Assembly (NCBI GenBank): GCA_965197375.1
Contig: CBDAMZ010000010.1
Span: forward strand, 434,001-498,000
DNA length: 64,000 nt
Direction of reading: 5' to 3'
Source: CBDAMZ01 sp965197375
Lineage (GTDB): Bacteria > Acidobacteriota > Vicinamibacteria > Vicinamibacterales > UBA8438
A program made the position numbers and the translations under genes. Under the pieces are notes generated by a model that made no database searches, was not told where the DNA came from, and was given only the letters and a program-made list of their open reading frames with translations. How positions within the stretch are numbered: position 1 is the first letter of the stretch; the number at the start of each line of letters is the position of its first letter. Below, piece by piece: positions 26,267-40,720 of this stretch.

Positions 26267-27295
26267 ATGCACCTTGAGGCTTTAAACATTTTCTGTGACG
26301 TCGTTCGTTATCAAAGCTTTTCGCGTGGAGCGGTGGCCAATTCGGTCAGCCAGTCGGCGGCCAGCCAGGCTATACGCCAGATCGAGAAGCAGCTGGGTGC
26401 CCAACTCATCGACCGGTCCAAGCGCCCGTGGCAATTGACCCCAGAAGGTCGGCTTTTTTTCAAGGGTTGCCAGGAAATTGTCGAGCGTTACCACGAGCTC
26501 CAGGAAGCCGTCCAGCACCGGCAGCACCCGGCGGTCTACACCGTGCGCCTAGCGTCAATCTACTCCGTTCAGCTGCATGACCTCAGCCCGTATATTGATC
26601 AGTTTCATGCGTCGGTGCCCGGTGCCAGTGTCGACCTGGAGTACATGCACCCGGATCAGATCTATGCACGCGTGCTGAACGATCAGTCGGATCTGGGACT
26701 CATCTCCTTCGCCAATCCTGGACGTGCGCTGACGGTTATTCCGTGGCAGAACCAGGCAATGGTGGTCGCGTGTCCACCGAACCACCGCTTCGGCCAGCGG
26801 GATGACCACGCGTCTGGCCTCGACCCGCGGGAGCTCGCGCGAGAGCCCTTCGTCGCCTTCGACCGCGGTCTCGCGGTGCGGCGGGAGATCGACCGCTTTC
26901 TCCGCCGTCACAACGTCGACGTCCGGATCGTCGCCGAGTTCGACAACATCGAGAACATCAAGCAAGCGATCGAAGACGGGGCCGGAGTCGCGATCCTGCC
27001 GGAACAAACGCTGCGCCAGGAAGCGCAGCGAAAGACACTGGTGCGGGCCCCGCTCCTGACGCTGGATGGAGCTGCGCCGTTCGTGCGCCCCCTGAGTATC
27101 ACCCACCGACGGAAGCGGCGCCTTAATCCTGCCGTCGCCGAGTTCATCAAGATCCTGTGCCAGCCCAACGACAGCACCGCGAACGGGGAGCACCGCACGG
27201 GCAGCCAAGCCCCCAGTGATCAAATTCGGCTCCTTGACCGTACACTGCCAGTGCGGGCGAAGGAAACGGACACGCCACGCATCGGGGCGCGTTGA
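26267..27295 (+). CDS. LysR-family transcriptional regulator
   Basis: About 342 residues. The N-terminal winged helix is complete: HLEALNIFCDVVRYQSFSRGAVANSVSQSAASQAIRQIEKQLGAQLIDRSKRPWQLTPEGRLFF. A periplasmic-binding-like sensor domain follows, with DLGLISF, VVACPPNHRF, FDNIENIKQAIEDGAGVAILPEQ. The ATG at 26267 is used; a GTG lies 18 bases upstream. The stop overlaps the region just before gltB. Its position between the cys operon and gltBD suggests control of either (CysB-like or GltC-like); the sequence does not say which. The C-terminal 50 residues are low in family similarity. Confidence 0.9.
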   Translation: MHLEALNIFCDVVRYQSFSRGAVANSVSQSAASQAIRQIEKQLGAQLIDRSKRPWQLTPEGRLFFKGCQEIVERYHELQEAVQHRQHPAVYTVRLASIYSVQLHDLSPYIDQFHASVPGASVDLEYMHPDQIYARVLNDQSDLGLISFANPGRALTVIPWQNQAMVVACPPNHRFGQRDDHASGLDPRELAREPFVAFDRGLAVRREIDRFLRRHNVDVRIVAEFDNIENIKQAIEDGAGVAILPEQTLRQEAQRKTLVRAPLLTLDGAAPFVRPLSITHRRKRRLNPAVAEFIKILCQPNDSTANGEHRTGSQAPSDQIRLLDRTLPVRAKETDTPRIGAR

Positions 27296-27303
27296 CGGTT
27301 AGC

Positions 27304-31902
<4,599 letters not shown>

Positions 31903-31907
31903 CGACG

Positions 31908-33353
31908 ATGGGAAGCCGTAAAGGGTTTTTGGAGATCAAGCGCCAGAAGGTACCCGCCCGCCCAATCGCCGAGCGACTGCAAGACTGGCGCGAGGTCTAT
32001 CTCTCCTACCAGACAGGCGATTTGCGTGCACAGGGCGCGCGGTGCATGGACTGCGGCATTCCCTTCTGCCATCAAGGTTGCCCTCTCGGCAACCTGATCC
32101 CAGATTGGAACGATCTCGTGTACCGCGCCAAATGGCAGACCGCGATCGACCGGCTCCACAAGACGAACAACTTCCCAGAATGGACGGGGCGGCTTTGTCC
32201 GGCGCCGTGCGAGGGTTCGTGTGTATTGGCGATCGACAGTGATCCGGTAACCATTAAGTCGATCGAGCTGGCCATCGTCGAGCGCGCATTCGAAGAAGGC
32301 TGGATCCGGGCGATCCCACCGGCCACACGAACCGAGAAAACCGTGGCGATCGTCGGATCAGGGCCCGCGGGACTGGCCGCCGCCGACCAGCTAAACCGAG
32401 TTGGGCACACAGTCACAGTTTTCGAGAAGGCGGACCGGATCGGCGGACTGTTACGCTACGGCATTCCCGAATTTAAGATGGAGAAGCGGTTCTTGAACCG
32501 CCGTCTCAAGATCATGGAGGAAGAAGGGGTTCAGTTCCGCACCGGGATCAAGGTCGGCGAAGATGTATCGGCCGAGAAAATCCGGCTGGAGCAGGACGCG
32601 ATGCTGCTGGCTGGAGGCGCCAACTGGCCACGGGATTTGAAAGTGCCTGGCCGTGAGTTGAGCGGTATCCACTTCGCGATGGAGTATCTAACGCAGCAGA
32701 ACCACCGGTGCGAGGGGGACATCGTGCCAGCCGAGCAGAACATCCTGGCTACCGACAAGCGAGTCGTGATTATCGGCGGTGGGGATACCGGAGCGGACTG
32801 CCTCGGTACCGTCCATCGCCAGGGTGCTAAGTCGGTCGCTCAGTTCGAGCTGTTGCCCCGACCGCCAGACGAGCGTGCCCCAGACAACCCGTGGCCACTC
32901 TGGCCAAACGTCTTTCGGATCTCTGGGGCACATGAGGAGGGCGGTGACCGGCTGTACGCTGTGTCGACACAGCGATTCACTGGGGACGATGATGGACACG
33001 TGGCCAAGCTCCATGCCGTCAAGGTCATGATGACCAGCCGGAACGGCCGTCCCTCGTTCGATCCGATCGAAGGCAGCGAGTTTGAGATGGACACCGACCT
33101 AGTCCTGCTGGCCATGGGCTTCCTGGGGCCAGAGTGCCCTGGGCTGCTGACTGAGCTCGGTGTTAAGCTGACCGAACGAGGCAATGTCTGGCGCGACGAG
33201 GGCTGGATGACGAGCGTATCGGGCGTCTTCGCGGCAGGCGACATGCAGCGCGGCCAATCGCTGATCGTCTGGGCGATCGCCGATGGCCGAAGTGCAGCTT
33301 GCGGCATCGATGCCTACCTAATGAGATCATCCAGCCTGCCCGCGCCCCTCTAG
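31908..33353 (+). CDS. gltD: Glutamate synthase small subunit
   Basis: 481 residues. N-terminal Fe-S ligands CMDCGIPFCHQGCPLGN and CPAPCEGSC are present, then the FAD-binding VAIVGSGPAGLAAADQL at about residue 145 and the NADPH-binding VVIIGGGDTGADCLG at about 286, and the C-terminal SVSGVFAAGDMQRGQSLIVWAI FAD motif. It supplies electrons from NADPH to GltB. It starts five bases after the gltB stop. A 150-base gap with no evident promoter follows. Confidence 0.96.
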   Translation: MGSRKGFLEIKRQKVPARPIAERLQDWREVYLSYQTGDLRAQGARCMDCGIPFCHQGCPLGNLIPDWNDLVYRAKWQTAIDRLHKTNNFPEWTGRLCPAPCEGSCVLAIDSDPVTIKSIELAIVERAFEEGWIRAIPPATRTEKTVAIVGSGPAGLAAADQLNRVGHTVTVFEKADRIGGLLRYGIPEFKMEKRFLNRRLKIMEEEGVQFRTGIKVGEDVSAEKIRLEQDAMLLAGGANWPRDLKVPGRELSGIHFAMEYLTQQNHRCEGDIVPAEQNILATDKRVVIIGGGDTGADCLGTVHRQGAKSVAQFELLPRPPDERAPDNPWPLWPNVFRISGAHEEGGDRLYAVSTQRFTGDDDGHVAKLHAVKVMMTSRNGRPSFDPIEGSEFEMDTDLVLLAMGFLGPECPGLLTELGVKLTERGNVWRDEGWMTSVSGVFAAGDMQRGQSLIVWAIADGRSAACGIDAYLMRSSSLPAPL

Positions 33354-33503
33354 AACCCTGCGTGTGATCGTGTCTCATCCCCTCTGCTCGCGAACGCGCA
33401 ATCGGCGTGACCTCCGGCGCGACCGGGCGGTACGTGCTTGGGTATCGGTGAGCGCCACAGTCATCCCTTCATGCGCCGTCGGAGGCCCACGAGGGCGTAG
33501 CCG

Positions 33504-35039
33504 ATGAAGAGGGTAATCTCGGCCAGTGCCAAACCACTAGCAACACTCGCGGAGATTAATCTCACCCTCACCACAAGCCAAAACCTTCGTGCCGGCCTCC
33601 AGCGCGCGCTCGAGCTCCTCGATCAACAGCAGGGCGTGATCCGCAGCGCGGTGGTGCTCGTGAACCCCGACTCGGGCAGACTCCAAGTCGAGGCATCCGA
33701 TGGCCTGACTTTGGAGGGCGGACGTGCTGAGTGGGAGATGGGCGAAGGGATCACCGGACGCGTCGTCCAGACCGGCAAACCGGTCGTCGTGCCACAGATT
33801 AGCCAGGAACCGATGTTTCTCCACCGTACTGGTCGGCGGCGCTCGGGTGCTCGTTCAGAAATTACCTTCATGTGCGTCCCGATTCCAGGCACGCGGACGA
33901 CGACCGGCGCCCTCAATGTGGACCTACCCTTTAAGAAGGATCGCGACTACGATCGTGACCTCCACCTGTGTCGCGTCGTGGCGACAATGTTCGCCCAAGC
34001 GATCCGGGTCAAGCAGGTGGCGGAAGCTGAGCGCCGGCGGCTCGTCGATGAGAACCTTCATCTACGGGAAGAGTTGAAGGAACGATACGACTTCTCACAC
34101 ATCATCGGGACAAGTGGACCCATGCGGCAGGTTTACGAACAGATTGCTCGGGTGGCCTCAGCGAGTACGACCGTGTTGATTCGAGGCGAGTCGGGAACCG
34201 GAAAGGAGTTGATCGCGCACGCGATCCACTACAACTCGCGGCGCGCTAAGAAGCCGTTCATCAGGATCAGTTGTGCTGCGCTTCCCGATTCGTTAATCGA
34301 ATCCGAGTTGTTCGGCTACGAAAAAGGCGCGTTTACCGGGGCAACGGCGCGCAAGAAGGGGCGTTTCGAGTTAGCAGACGGTGGCACGCTCTTTCTCGAT
34401 GAGATCGGGGACATTAACCTGTCCACACAGGTCAAGCTGCTCAGAGTATTACAGGAGAAGGAATTTGAGCGCCTGGGTGGCACCGAAGCCATTAAATCAA
34501 ATGTCAGGCTCATCGCAGCCAGCAATGCCGACCTCGAGAAGGCGATCGCCTCCGGAACGTTTCGCGAGGACCTTCATTACCGGTTGAACGTCTTCACCAT
34601 CTTCGTGCCGCCGCTGAGAGAACGGAAAACTGACGTCCTCCTGCTCGCAGACAGCTTCCTCGAGAAGTACTCAATCGAACATGGCAAAAACATTAAGCGA
34701 ATCTCCACGCCAGCCATTGACATGCTTATGGCGTATCACTGGCCTGGAAACGTCCGCGAGCTCGAGAACTGCATCGAGCGGGGCACGCTCGTCTGCGACG
34801 GCAACGTCGTCCACGGGCACCACTTCCCGCCAACCCTGCAGACGGCAGAGGCGTCCGGAACAGTGACCAACGTACCATTGGCCGAGGCCGTGGGCGCGTA
34901 CGAGAAAGACCTGGTTCAGGACGCCCTCAAGACCACCCGCGGCAATCGCGTTAAGGCCGCCAAATTGCTGGCGTCCACCGAGCGAATTATCAACTACAAG
35001 ATCAAGAAATACGACATCGAGTGCCGGCGCTTTCGGTGA
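33504..35039 (+). CDS. GAF-AAA+-Fis sigma-54 activator, NifA-like
   Basis: 511 residues. Domains: a GAF sensor (about 20-175), the AAA+ domain with Walker A GESGTGKE, the sigma-54 contact loop GAFTGA and Walker B TLFLDEIGD, then a Fis-type helix-turn-helix at the C-terminus (NRVKAAKLLASTERIINYKIKKYDI). This is the NifA/NtrC-like class that opens sigma-54 promoters. No response-regulator receiver domain is present. It is encoded between gltD and glnB, so nitrogen-related control is likely, although no clear TGGCAC-N5-TTGC promoter was found in the nearby gaps. The GAF ligand is unknown. Confidence 0.92.
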   Translation: MKRVISASAKPLATLAEINLTLTTSQNLRAGLQRALELLDQQQGVIRSAVVLVNPDSGRLQVEASDGLTLEGGRAEWEMGEGITGRVVQTGKPVVVPQISQEPMFLHRTGRRRSGARSEITFMCVPIPGTRTTTGALNVDLPFKKDRDYDRDLHLCRVVATMFAQAIRVKQVAEAERRRLVDENLHLREELKERYDFSHIIGTSGPMRQVYEQIARVASASTTVLIRGESGTGKELIAHAIHYNSRRAKKPFIRISCAALPDSLIESELFGYEKGAFTGATARKKGRFELADGGTLFLDEIGDINLSTQVKLLRVLQEKEFERLGGTEAIKSNVRLIAASNADLEKAIASGTFREDLHYRLNVFTIFVPPLRERKTDVLLLADSFLEKYSIEHGKNIKRISTPAIDMLMAYHWPGNVRELENCIERGTLVCDGNVVHGHHFPPTLQTAEASGTVTNVPLAEAVGAYEKDLVQDALKTTRGNRVKAAKLLASTERIINYKIKKYDIECRRFR

Positions 35040-35115
35040 ACTCCAGTCCATCGCGCCAAATCTATCGTGTGTTGATCGACAAAAACGTTAACCGGCCGCC
35101 GCCTGGAGAACACAC

Positions 35116-35454
35116 ATGAAGCTAATCACGGCTATTATCAAACCGCACATGCTCGACGCGGTGCGTGACGCACTCGCAAAATCCGGTATTCAGGGGCTAA
35201 CCGCCACGGAGGTGAAAGGATTCGGGCGGCAGAAAGGACATACCGAAATCTACCGGGGTGCCGAGTACTCGGTCAATTTCGTGCCAAAGATCAAGGTCGA
35301 AATCGTCGCCGACGATAGTCAGGTCGACGCCGTCGTCGACGCAATCAGGGCATCGGCGCGAACCGGCGAAATCGGCGATGGAAAGATTTTCGTAAGCGAC
35401 ATGGGCCAGGCCGTTCGCATTCGGACTGGTGAGGTCGGCCCCGCGGCACTGTAG
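35116..35454 (+). CDS. glnB: PII nitrogen regulatory protein
   Basis: 112 residues, the canonical PII length. The uridylylation site Tyr51 is present in the T-loop (TEIYRGAEY, last Tyr), and the B-loop/C-loop stretches RTGEIGDGKIFV and VRIRTGEVG bind ATP/ADP. The N-terminus MKLITAIIKPHMLDAVRDAL is classic. A GGAGA ribosome site lies seven bases before the ATG. It is the target of the uridylyltransferase encoded 68 bases downstream, and with it controls glutamine synthetase. Confidence 0.97.
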   Translation: MKLITAIIKPHMLDAVRDALAKSGIQGLTATEVKGFGRQKGHTEIYRGAEYSVNFVPKIKVEIVADDSQVDAVVDAIRASARTGEIGDGKIFVSDMGQAVRIRTGEVGPAAL

Positions 35455-35522
35455 ACACTATACGCGGGAAACGGAGGAAATCCGCACTGGAGAGAGAGGA
35501 AGTCGTAACCAGGGAACGTACG

Positions 35523-38111
35523 ATGACGTCCTCTGACCGTACAGTACCGACCGAGGCAGAGACGCCGCACAGCGGCTGGAGCCACATGCTGCGACTCGCA
35601 CGTGACGAGCTCGCCGCCGAAACGCGGCTTGCCCGAGGCGGGTGCCACGCGATCGATCGCTACTCAGCGCAGGTAGACGATCTGGTAGGCCGTATCTACG
35701 GAGAGGCTCGCGGTCAAACCAAGACACGTCTCGCCCTCCTTGCGATCGGCGGCTACGGCCGTAAGCAGCTCTGCCTCTACTCCGACATCGACCTCATGGT
35801 GATCTTCGACGGCTCGATCGGTGCAGCGGATGAGCGCTTTCTCAAGTCTCTGTTGCATCCCCTTTGGGATCTGCGCCTCGATGTCGGCCATCAGGTACGC
35901 GAGCTGGCGGACTTTTCGCGGGCTGACACAGATAACCCAGAATATCTGGTCGCGCTCCTCGACGCACGGTTTCTCGCCGGCGACCGTAGTATCTTCGAGC
36001 ACTTCACGGACATGTGTCTGAGTACGGACTCGCCTTGGCGCAAGGCGATGCGCACCGCGCTCCTCGACCTCATCGATCAGCGGCACGCGCAATTCAATCG
36101 GACCATCTACCAACTCGAGCCGGACGTTAAGGACGCTCCTGGCGCGCTGCGTGACGCATCGGCTGCCCGTCTGCTTGCCCGGCTCGCCGCCGGTGGTGCT
36201 GAGCGTGGAGCGATAACCGATACTGGTCGGCTGGACGAGGCCGAAGACTTTCTGCTTCGCCTTCGATCGATCCTACACCTGGAACGAGGCCGTAACCTAA
36301 ATAGCCTGACGCACGAGCTACAAGAGACGGTGGCGGCGCTATTCGGGTCGGCGGAAGATCAGCCACGTCATCAAGTCGAAGCGCTGATGAGCGCTTATTT
36401 CCATCATGCCCGAATCATCAGCCGGTCATTCGCAACATCCATTAAATTACTTAAACAGTCACCGGGGGCAGCACCAACGGCTGTTGGCAACGACCTAGAA
36501 CTGTGGGGGGACGGAATCCGGTTCGCCGACGGCACGCGGGCCTCCCTGAGGCCTCGTACCTGGTTGAATACCTTCGAGGCAGCACTGGACGCAGGCGTCT
36601 CGGTATCAGACCAAGTGCTCATTTGCATCGAGCGCCACGTGGACCGCTACTCGCCGGAGCAGTTCTTTCCGGCGACGACCGAGCGGGATCTCCTATTCAG
36701 AGTCTTATGCCCGCGACCCGGTCTTTACGCACGGCTGTCGGAGATGCATGCCAGCGGTTTGCTGGGCCGCATGTTCCCAGAGTTTCAAAAAGTGTACTGC
36801 CGGGTGATCAGAGATTTTTATCACAAGTACACCGTCGACGAGCACACACTACTGGCGATTCACAACGTCGAGTTACTCTCAAACCCGACTCTGGTGAGCC
36901 GGAGGCGATTCGCCAACCTGCTGACTGAGCTGCCCATCCCAGAGTTGCTTGTGCTCGCCCTCCTGTTTCACGACGTTGGTAAGTGGACCAACAAGAACCA
37001 CGCCGAGGAAAGTGTTCGGATGGCGCTTGGTGCGCTCCGCCGCATCAAGGTGCCCGAGAGCTCTGTTGTCACGATCGAGTTTCTAATCCGGCACCACTTG
37101 CAGATGTCGGTGACAGCGTTCCGCCGCGACACGGAGGACCCAGAGGTCATCCGCCAGTTCTCGCGTCTGGTCGGCACGGAAGAGCGGCTTAAACTACTCT
37201 GCCTGATGACGTTTGTTGACCTCGAGGCGGTCGGTCCGGGTGTGTTGACGCCCTGGAAGGAAGAGTTGCTGTGGCGCTTGTACGTTGATACCTACAAACA
37301 GCTCACGCTGGGGTACGGCGACGAGGTAATCGACGCCACCGCTGCGAACGTCGCCGAGTTTGTCGGAGGACGGCCGGACGACATCGCCGAGCAGGAAATC
37401 GCCGCCTTTCTCGGAGGCTTGCCGCACCGCTACCTGCGACACGTCGATCGGTCTCGGATTTATGAACACGTGCGCTTGTCACGTAACATTCACCCGTCAG
37501 AAGTCCACTGCTCGCTGGAAGAAAAAGGCTCTATCTGGGAGCTCAGCGTCGTTTCCCTCGACCAGCCACGTCTCTTCGCCAACATCTGTGGTGTGTTGTC
37601 GTATTTCGGCATGGACATCCTGCGAGGCCAAGCGATGACGAACCCCCACGGCTTGGTGCTCGACATCGTGCAATTCTCCGACCATGATGATTTCTTCCGC
37701 CTGAACCCCTCGGCCAGACCTGAGCTTATCCAGTTATTGGAGGATGTCGTCGCCGGCCGTGCGGACATCGATCTGAAGCTGCAGGGCAAGCAGCACGGGC
37801 TAGCGCCCCGCGGGGCCTCCCGCGTACGACCGATCGTGCACTTCGACGGCCAGTATTCTAAGCGCCACACTATTCTGGAGATCGTCGCCCAAGATGCCTG
37901 GGGCCTGCTCTATCGCGTCAGCCGAGTCATCTCGCGGTACGGGTGCGACATCGAGCTTGTCTTGATTTCAACCGAAGGCAACCGGGCGATCGACGTGTTT
38001 CACCTTCGGAAAAGCGATGCCAAGCTGTCGCTAGGCGACGCCGATGGACTGCGTGCCAATATCGAATCCGTATTAAAGCATGACCAATCGCCCAGGCTGG
38101 ACACTTTTTGA
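35523..38111 (+). CDS. glnD: [Protein-PII] uridylyltransferase / uridylyl-removing enzyme
   Basis: 862 residues. The N-terminal nucleotidyltransferase site GGYGRKQLCLYSDIDLMV (about residue 77) is intact, followed by the helical GlnE/GlnD linker, the HD domain with LLFHDVGKWTNKNHAEES (about 480) and two C-terminal ACT domains (about 670-750 and 785-855) that sense glutamine. It adds UMP to PII when glutamine is low and removes it when high. Both the transferase Asp pair and the HD residues are present, so both activities are expected. Confidence 0.95.
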   Translation: MTSSDRTVPTEAETPHSGWSHMLRLARDELAAETRLARGGCHAIDRYSAQVDDLVGRIYGEARGQTKTRLALLAIGGYGRKQLCLYSDIDLMVIFDGSIGAADERFLKSLLHPLWDLRLDVGHQVRELADFSRADTDNPEYLVALLDARFLAGDRSIFEHFTDMCLSTDSPWRKAMRTALLDLIDQRHAQFNRTIYQLEPDVKDAPGALRDASAARLLARLAAGGAERGAITDTGRLDEAEDFLLRLRSILHLERGRNLNSLTHELQETVAALFGSAEDQPRHQVEALMSAYFHHARIISRSFATSIKLLKQSPGAAPTAVGNDLELWGDGIRFADGTRASLRPRTWLNTFEAALDAGVSVSDQVLICIERHVDRYSPEQFFPATTERDLLFRVLCPRPGLYARLSEMHASGLLGRMFPEFQKVYCRVIRDFYHKYTVDEHTLLAIHNVELLSNPTLVSRRRFANLLTELPIPELLVLALLFHDVGKWTNKNHAEESVRMALGALRRIKVPESSVVTIEFLIRHHLQMSVTAFRRDTEDPEVIRQFSRLVGTEERLKLLCLMTFVDLEAVGPGVLTPWKEELLWRLYVDTYKQLTLGYGDEVIDATAANVAEFVGGRPDDIAEQEIAAFLGGLPHRYLRHVDRSRIYEHVRLSRNIHPSEVHCSLEEKGSIWELSVVSLDQPRLFANICGVLSYFGMDILRGQAMTNPHGLVLDIVQFSDHDDFFRLNPSARPELIQLLEDVVAGRADIDLKLQGKQHGLAPRGASRVRPIVHFDGQYSKRHTILEIVAQDAWGLLYRVSRVISRYGCDIELVLISTEGNRAIDVFHLRKSDAKLSLGDADGLRANIESVLKHDQSPRLDTF

Positions 38112-38150
38112 ACCTGCAAACACAACCATCACAGACCGGAAGGATTTCGG

Positions 38151-39566
38151 ATGACACCACAAGACGTCATGGCAATAATCAAAAACAAGGGAATTCAGGC
38201 GGTCGACCTCCGCTTCGTCGACCTGCCAGGCTTGTGGCAGCACTTCACGATGTCGACCAAGGAGTTCTCCGAAGACGCATTCGAGGAAGGCGTCGGGTTT
38301 GATGGCTCCAGCATTCGGGGCTTTCAGGAGATCCAAGAGAGCGACATGCTGCTGTTCCCAGATGCCGCGACCGCCTTCGTCGATCCTTTTACCGCGGCAC
38401 CTACGTTGATCTTGATATGCAACGTAAAGGATCCTGTGACGGGGGAATCGTACTCGCGTGACCCCCGTTACATCGCCCAGAAGGCCGAGGCGTACCTCAA
38501 ATCCACGGGCATCGGCGACACAGCCTACTTCGGGCCCGAGCCGGAATTTTTCATCCTGGACGACGTAAGGTTCAGCCAGGGGTACGACCACGGTTTCTAC
38601 TACATCGACGCACAGGAAGGCTTCTGGAACTCGGGAAAGGAGGAGAACCCGAATCTTGGTTACAAGCCCCGATACAAAGAGGGCTACTTCCCCGTCCCGC
38701 CAATGGACAGCCATCAGGATCTGAGAACCGAGATGATGTTGGTCCTGGACTCGGTCGGTGTCGATGTCGAGGTTCATCACCACGAAGTGGCCACGGCCGG
38801 TCAGGCTGAGATCGACATGCGTTTCGACTCCCTCGTCAGCATGGGTGACAAGTTCCTAAAGTTTAAGTACGTCATCAAGAACGTCGCCCGGCGTCACGGC
38901 AAAACGGTCACACTGATGCCGAAGCCGATCTTTCAGGACAATGGCTCAGGGATGCACGTGCACCAGAGCATCTGGAAGGGCGACAAGAACACGTTCTTCG
39001 AGGCCGGGACCTACGCTGAACTCAGCAAGACGGCACTTCACTACATCGGCGGCATCCTCAAGCATGCGCCATCGTTACTAGCGTTCTGTAACCCAACGAC
39101 CAATTCCTACCGCCGGCTCGTGCCAGGGTATGAGGCTCCGATCAACCTGATCTACTCGCAGCGGAATCGCAGTGCGGCGGTCCGGATTCCGGCGTACTCA
39201 CGCAGCGAGAAGGCAAAGCGAATCGAGTGCCGCTTCCCTGATCCGACCTGCAACGGCTACCTGGCGTTCAGTGCGATGCTGATGGCAGGCTTAGACGGTA
39301 TCCACAACAAGCTCACGCCGCCCGAACCGCTCGACAAGGACCTCTACGATCTACCGGCGGAAGAAACGGCGAAGATCGATAGCACGCCCGGTAGTTTGGC
39401 TGAGGTGCTCGACGCATTGGATCAGGACCACGAGTTCCTACTGAAGGGAGACGTGTTTACCCGAGACGTCATTGAGAACTGGCTGTCGTACAAGCGGGAG
39501 AACGAGGTCAATGCTATACGCTTGCGGCCGCATCCTTGGGAATTTGCTTTGTACTTCGACATTTAG
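38151..39566 (+). CDS. glnA: Glutamine synthetase type I
   Basis: 471 residues, complete. Seen: FDGSSIRGFQEIQESDM, FGPEPEFFILDDV, MPKPIFQDNGSGMHVHQSIWK, NRSAAVRIPAYSRSEKAKRIECRFPDPTCNGYLAFSAML. The adenylylation tyrosine is conserved at residue 399 (DLYDLP), so this is the GSI-beta type regulated by GlnE; no glnE is in the window. The AAGGA ribosome site is seven bases before the ATG. Last gene of the glt/gln block, 39 bases after glnD. Confidence 0.97.
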   Translation: MTPQDVMAIIKNKGIQAVDLRFVDLPGLWQHFTMSTKEFSEDAFEEGVGFDGSSIRGFQEIQESDMLLFPDAATAFVDPFTAAPTLILICNVKDPVTGESYSRDPRYIAQKAEAYLKSTGIGDTAYFGPEPEFFILDDVRFSQGYDHGFYYIDAQEGFWNSGKEENPNLGYKPRYKEGYFPVPPMDSHQDLRTEMMLVLDSVGVDVEVHHHEVATAGQAEIDMRFDSLVSMGDKFLKFKYVIKNVARRHGKTVTLMPKPIFQDNGSGMHVHQSIWKGDKNTFFEAGTYAELSKTALHYIGGILKHAPSLLAFCNPTTNSYRRLVPGYEAPINLIYSQRNRSAAVRIPAYSRSEKAKRIECRFPDPTCNGYLAFSAMLMAGLDGIHNKLTPPEPLDKDLYDLPAEETAKIDSTPGSLAEVLDALDQDHEFLLKGDVFTRDVIENWLSYKRENEVNAIRLRPHPWEFALYFDI

Positions 39567-39583
39567 TTAACGACGTGACGTTG

Positions 39584-39617
39584 GCAACAGCCGGAGTGCA
39601 AGCACTCCGGCTGTTGC
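39584..39617. terminator. Hairpin between glnA and the convergent aldo/keto reductase
   Basis: A perfect 15-bp stem GCAACAGCCGGAGTG / CACTCCGGCTGTTGC with a four-base loop lies 17 bases after the glnA stop. There is no T-run on either strand, so it may act as a bidirectional RNA-end structure or message stabiliser rather than a standard intrinsic terminator. Confidence 0.6.
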
Positions 39618-39646
39618 ATCCCGACATGAGGCTTCCAGAGCAGGCG

Positions 39647-40633
39647 TCATGTATGTCCCAGCACCGGATGCGGGGTGTAGGGCTTTTCGAGGAAGGCGCA
39701 TTCCTCGTCATCGAGCTGGATCTGGAGCGCTCGGATCGCCGCATCGAGGTGCTCGAGCTTGGTTGTGCCGATGATTGGTACCGTCACCCCCGGCTGGCGG
39801 AGTAACCACGCCAAAGCGACCTGCGCTGGCATGACCGTTCGCCGACCCGCGAGCTCAACAACGCGGTCGACGACCGCGAAGTCAGACTGGGCGTAGTAGA
39901 GCCGGTGCGCGTACTCGTCTGTCCTGGCCCGAAGCGTCTCGCGCCATTCCTCTGAAGCCGGGCGTCGAGTGCCAGCGAGGAAACCCCTGGCCAGCGGGCT
40001 CCATGGGATCACGCTGATCCCCTCGGCGCAACAGAGGGGCAGCATCTCGCGCTCTTCCTCTCGATAGATCAAGTTGTAGTGATTCTGCATTGAGACGAAG
40101 CGCGCCCAGCCGTGGCGCTCCGACGCGTTGAGCATCTGCGCAAACTGCCACGCGTACATACTAGAAGCGCCGATGTGGCGCACCTTGCCTGACCGGACGA
40201 TATCGTTCAGTGTCTCAAGCGTCTCTTCGATCGGCGTGTGGACATCGAACCGATGAATCTGGTAAAGGTCAACGTAATCGGTTCCGAGTCGGCGCAGTGA
40301 TGCGTCGATCGCAGCCAGAAGATGCTTCTGGGACAACCCCCGGTCGTCTGGGCCATCACCCATCGGGAAGTACACCTTCGTCGCCACGACCACTTGGTCA
40401 CGACGAGCATAGTCTTTGAGCGCGCGGCCAAGGATCGATTCGCTGACGCCGCGTGAATAGATGTCGGCGGTGTCGAAGAAATTTATGCCGGCCTCGATCG
40501 CGCGCTCGATGAACGGTCGGCTCTCCTCTTCCGACAGCACCCAGTCGCGCCACGCCTTCGACCCAAAAGTCATCGCCCCGAGACAAATCCGGGATACCCG
40601 AAGACTGGTATGGCCGAGGTTGACGTACTCCAT
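39647..40633 (-). CDS. Aldo/keto reductase
   Basis: 328 residues of TIM-barrel AKR fold. The tetrad is visible: Asp and Tyr in DTADIYSRGVSE (about 50-57), Lys in VVVATKVYF (about 84), His in LYQIHRFD (about 124). It starts MEYVNLGHTSLRVSRICLGAMTFG and contains VIPWSPLARGFLAG, placing it in the YajO/Tas-like branch. NADPH-dependent reduction of small carbonyls is likely; the physiological substrate is unknown. It is convergent with glnA. The Gly at SRGVSE is normal and no lesion is seen. Confidence 0.92.
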   Translation of the reverse strand: MEYVNLGHTSLRVSRICLGAMTFGSKAWRDWVLSEEESRPFIERAIEAGINFFDTADIYSRGVSESILGRALKDYARRDQVVVATKVYFPMGDGPDDRGLSQKHLLAAIDASLRRLGTDYVDLYQIHRFDVHTPIEETLETLNDIVRSGKVRHIGASSMYAWQFAQMLNASERHGWARFVSMQNHYNLIYREEEREMLPLCCAEGISVIPWSPLARGFLAGTRRPASEEWRETLRARTDEYAHRLYYAQSDFAVVDRVVELAGRRTVMPAQVALAWLLRQPGVTVPIIGTTKLEHLDAAIRALQIQLDDEECAFLEKPYTPHPVLGHT

Positions 40634-40720
40634 TAGGAAGGCGGCGGCACGACGATGAGCGGTCCGACGAGAGGACGTGTGCTTCGAGGCCCCACTACGT
40701 CCAGAGCCCTGGAGTCCGCG

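Noticed and set aside
35040..35115. Sigma-54 promoter before glnB (also looked for before glnA and before the activator gene)
   Set aside because: No TGGCAC-N5-TTGC match was found in these gaps.
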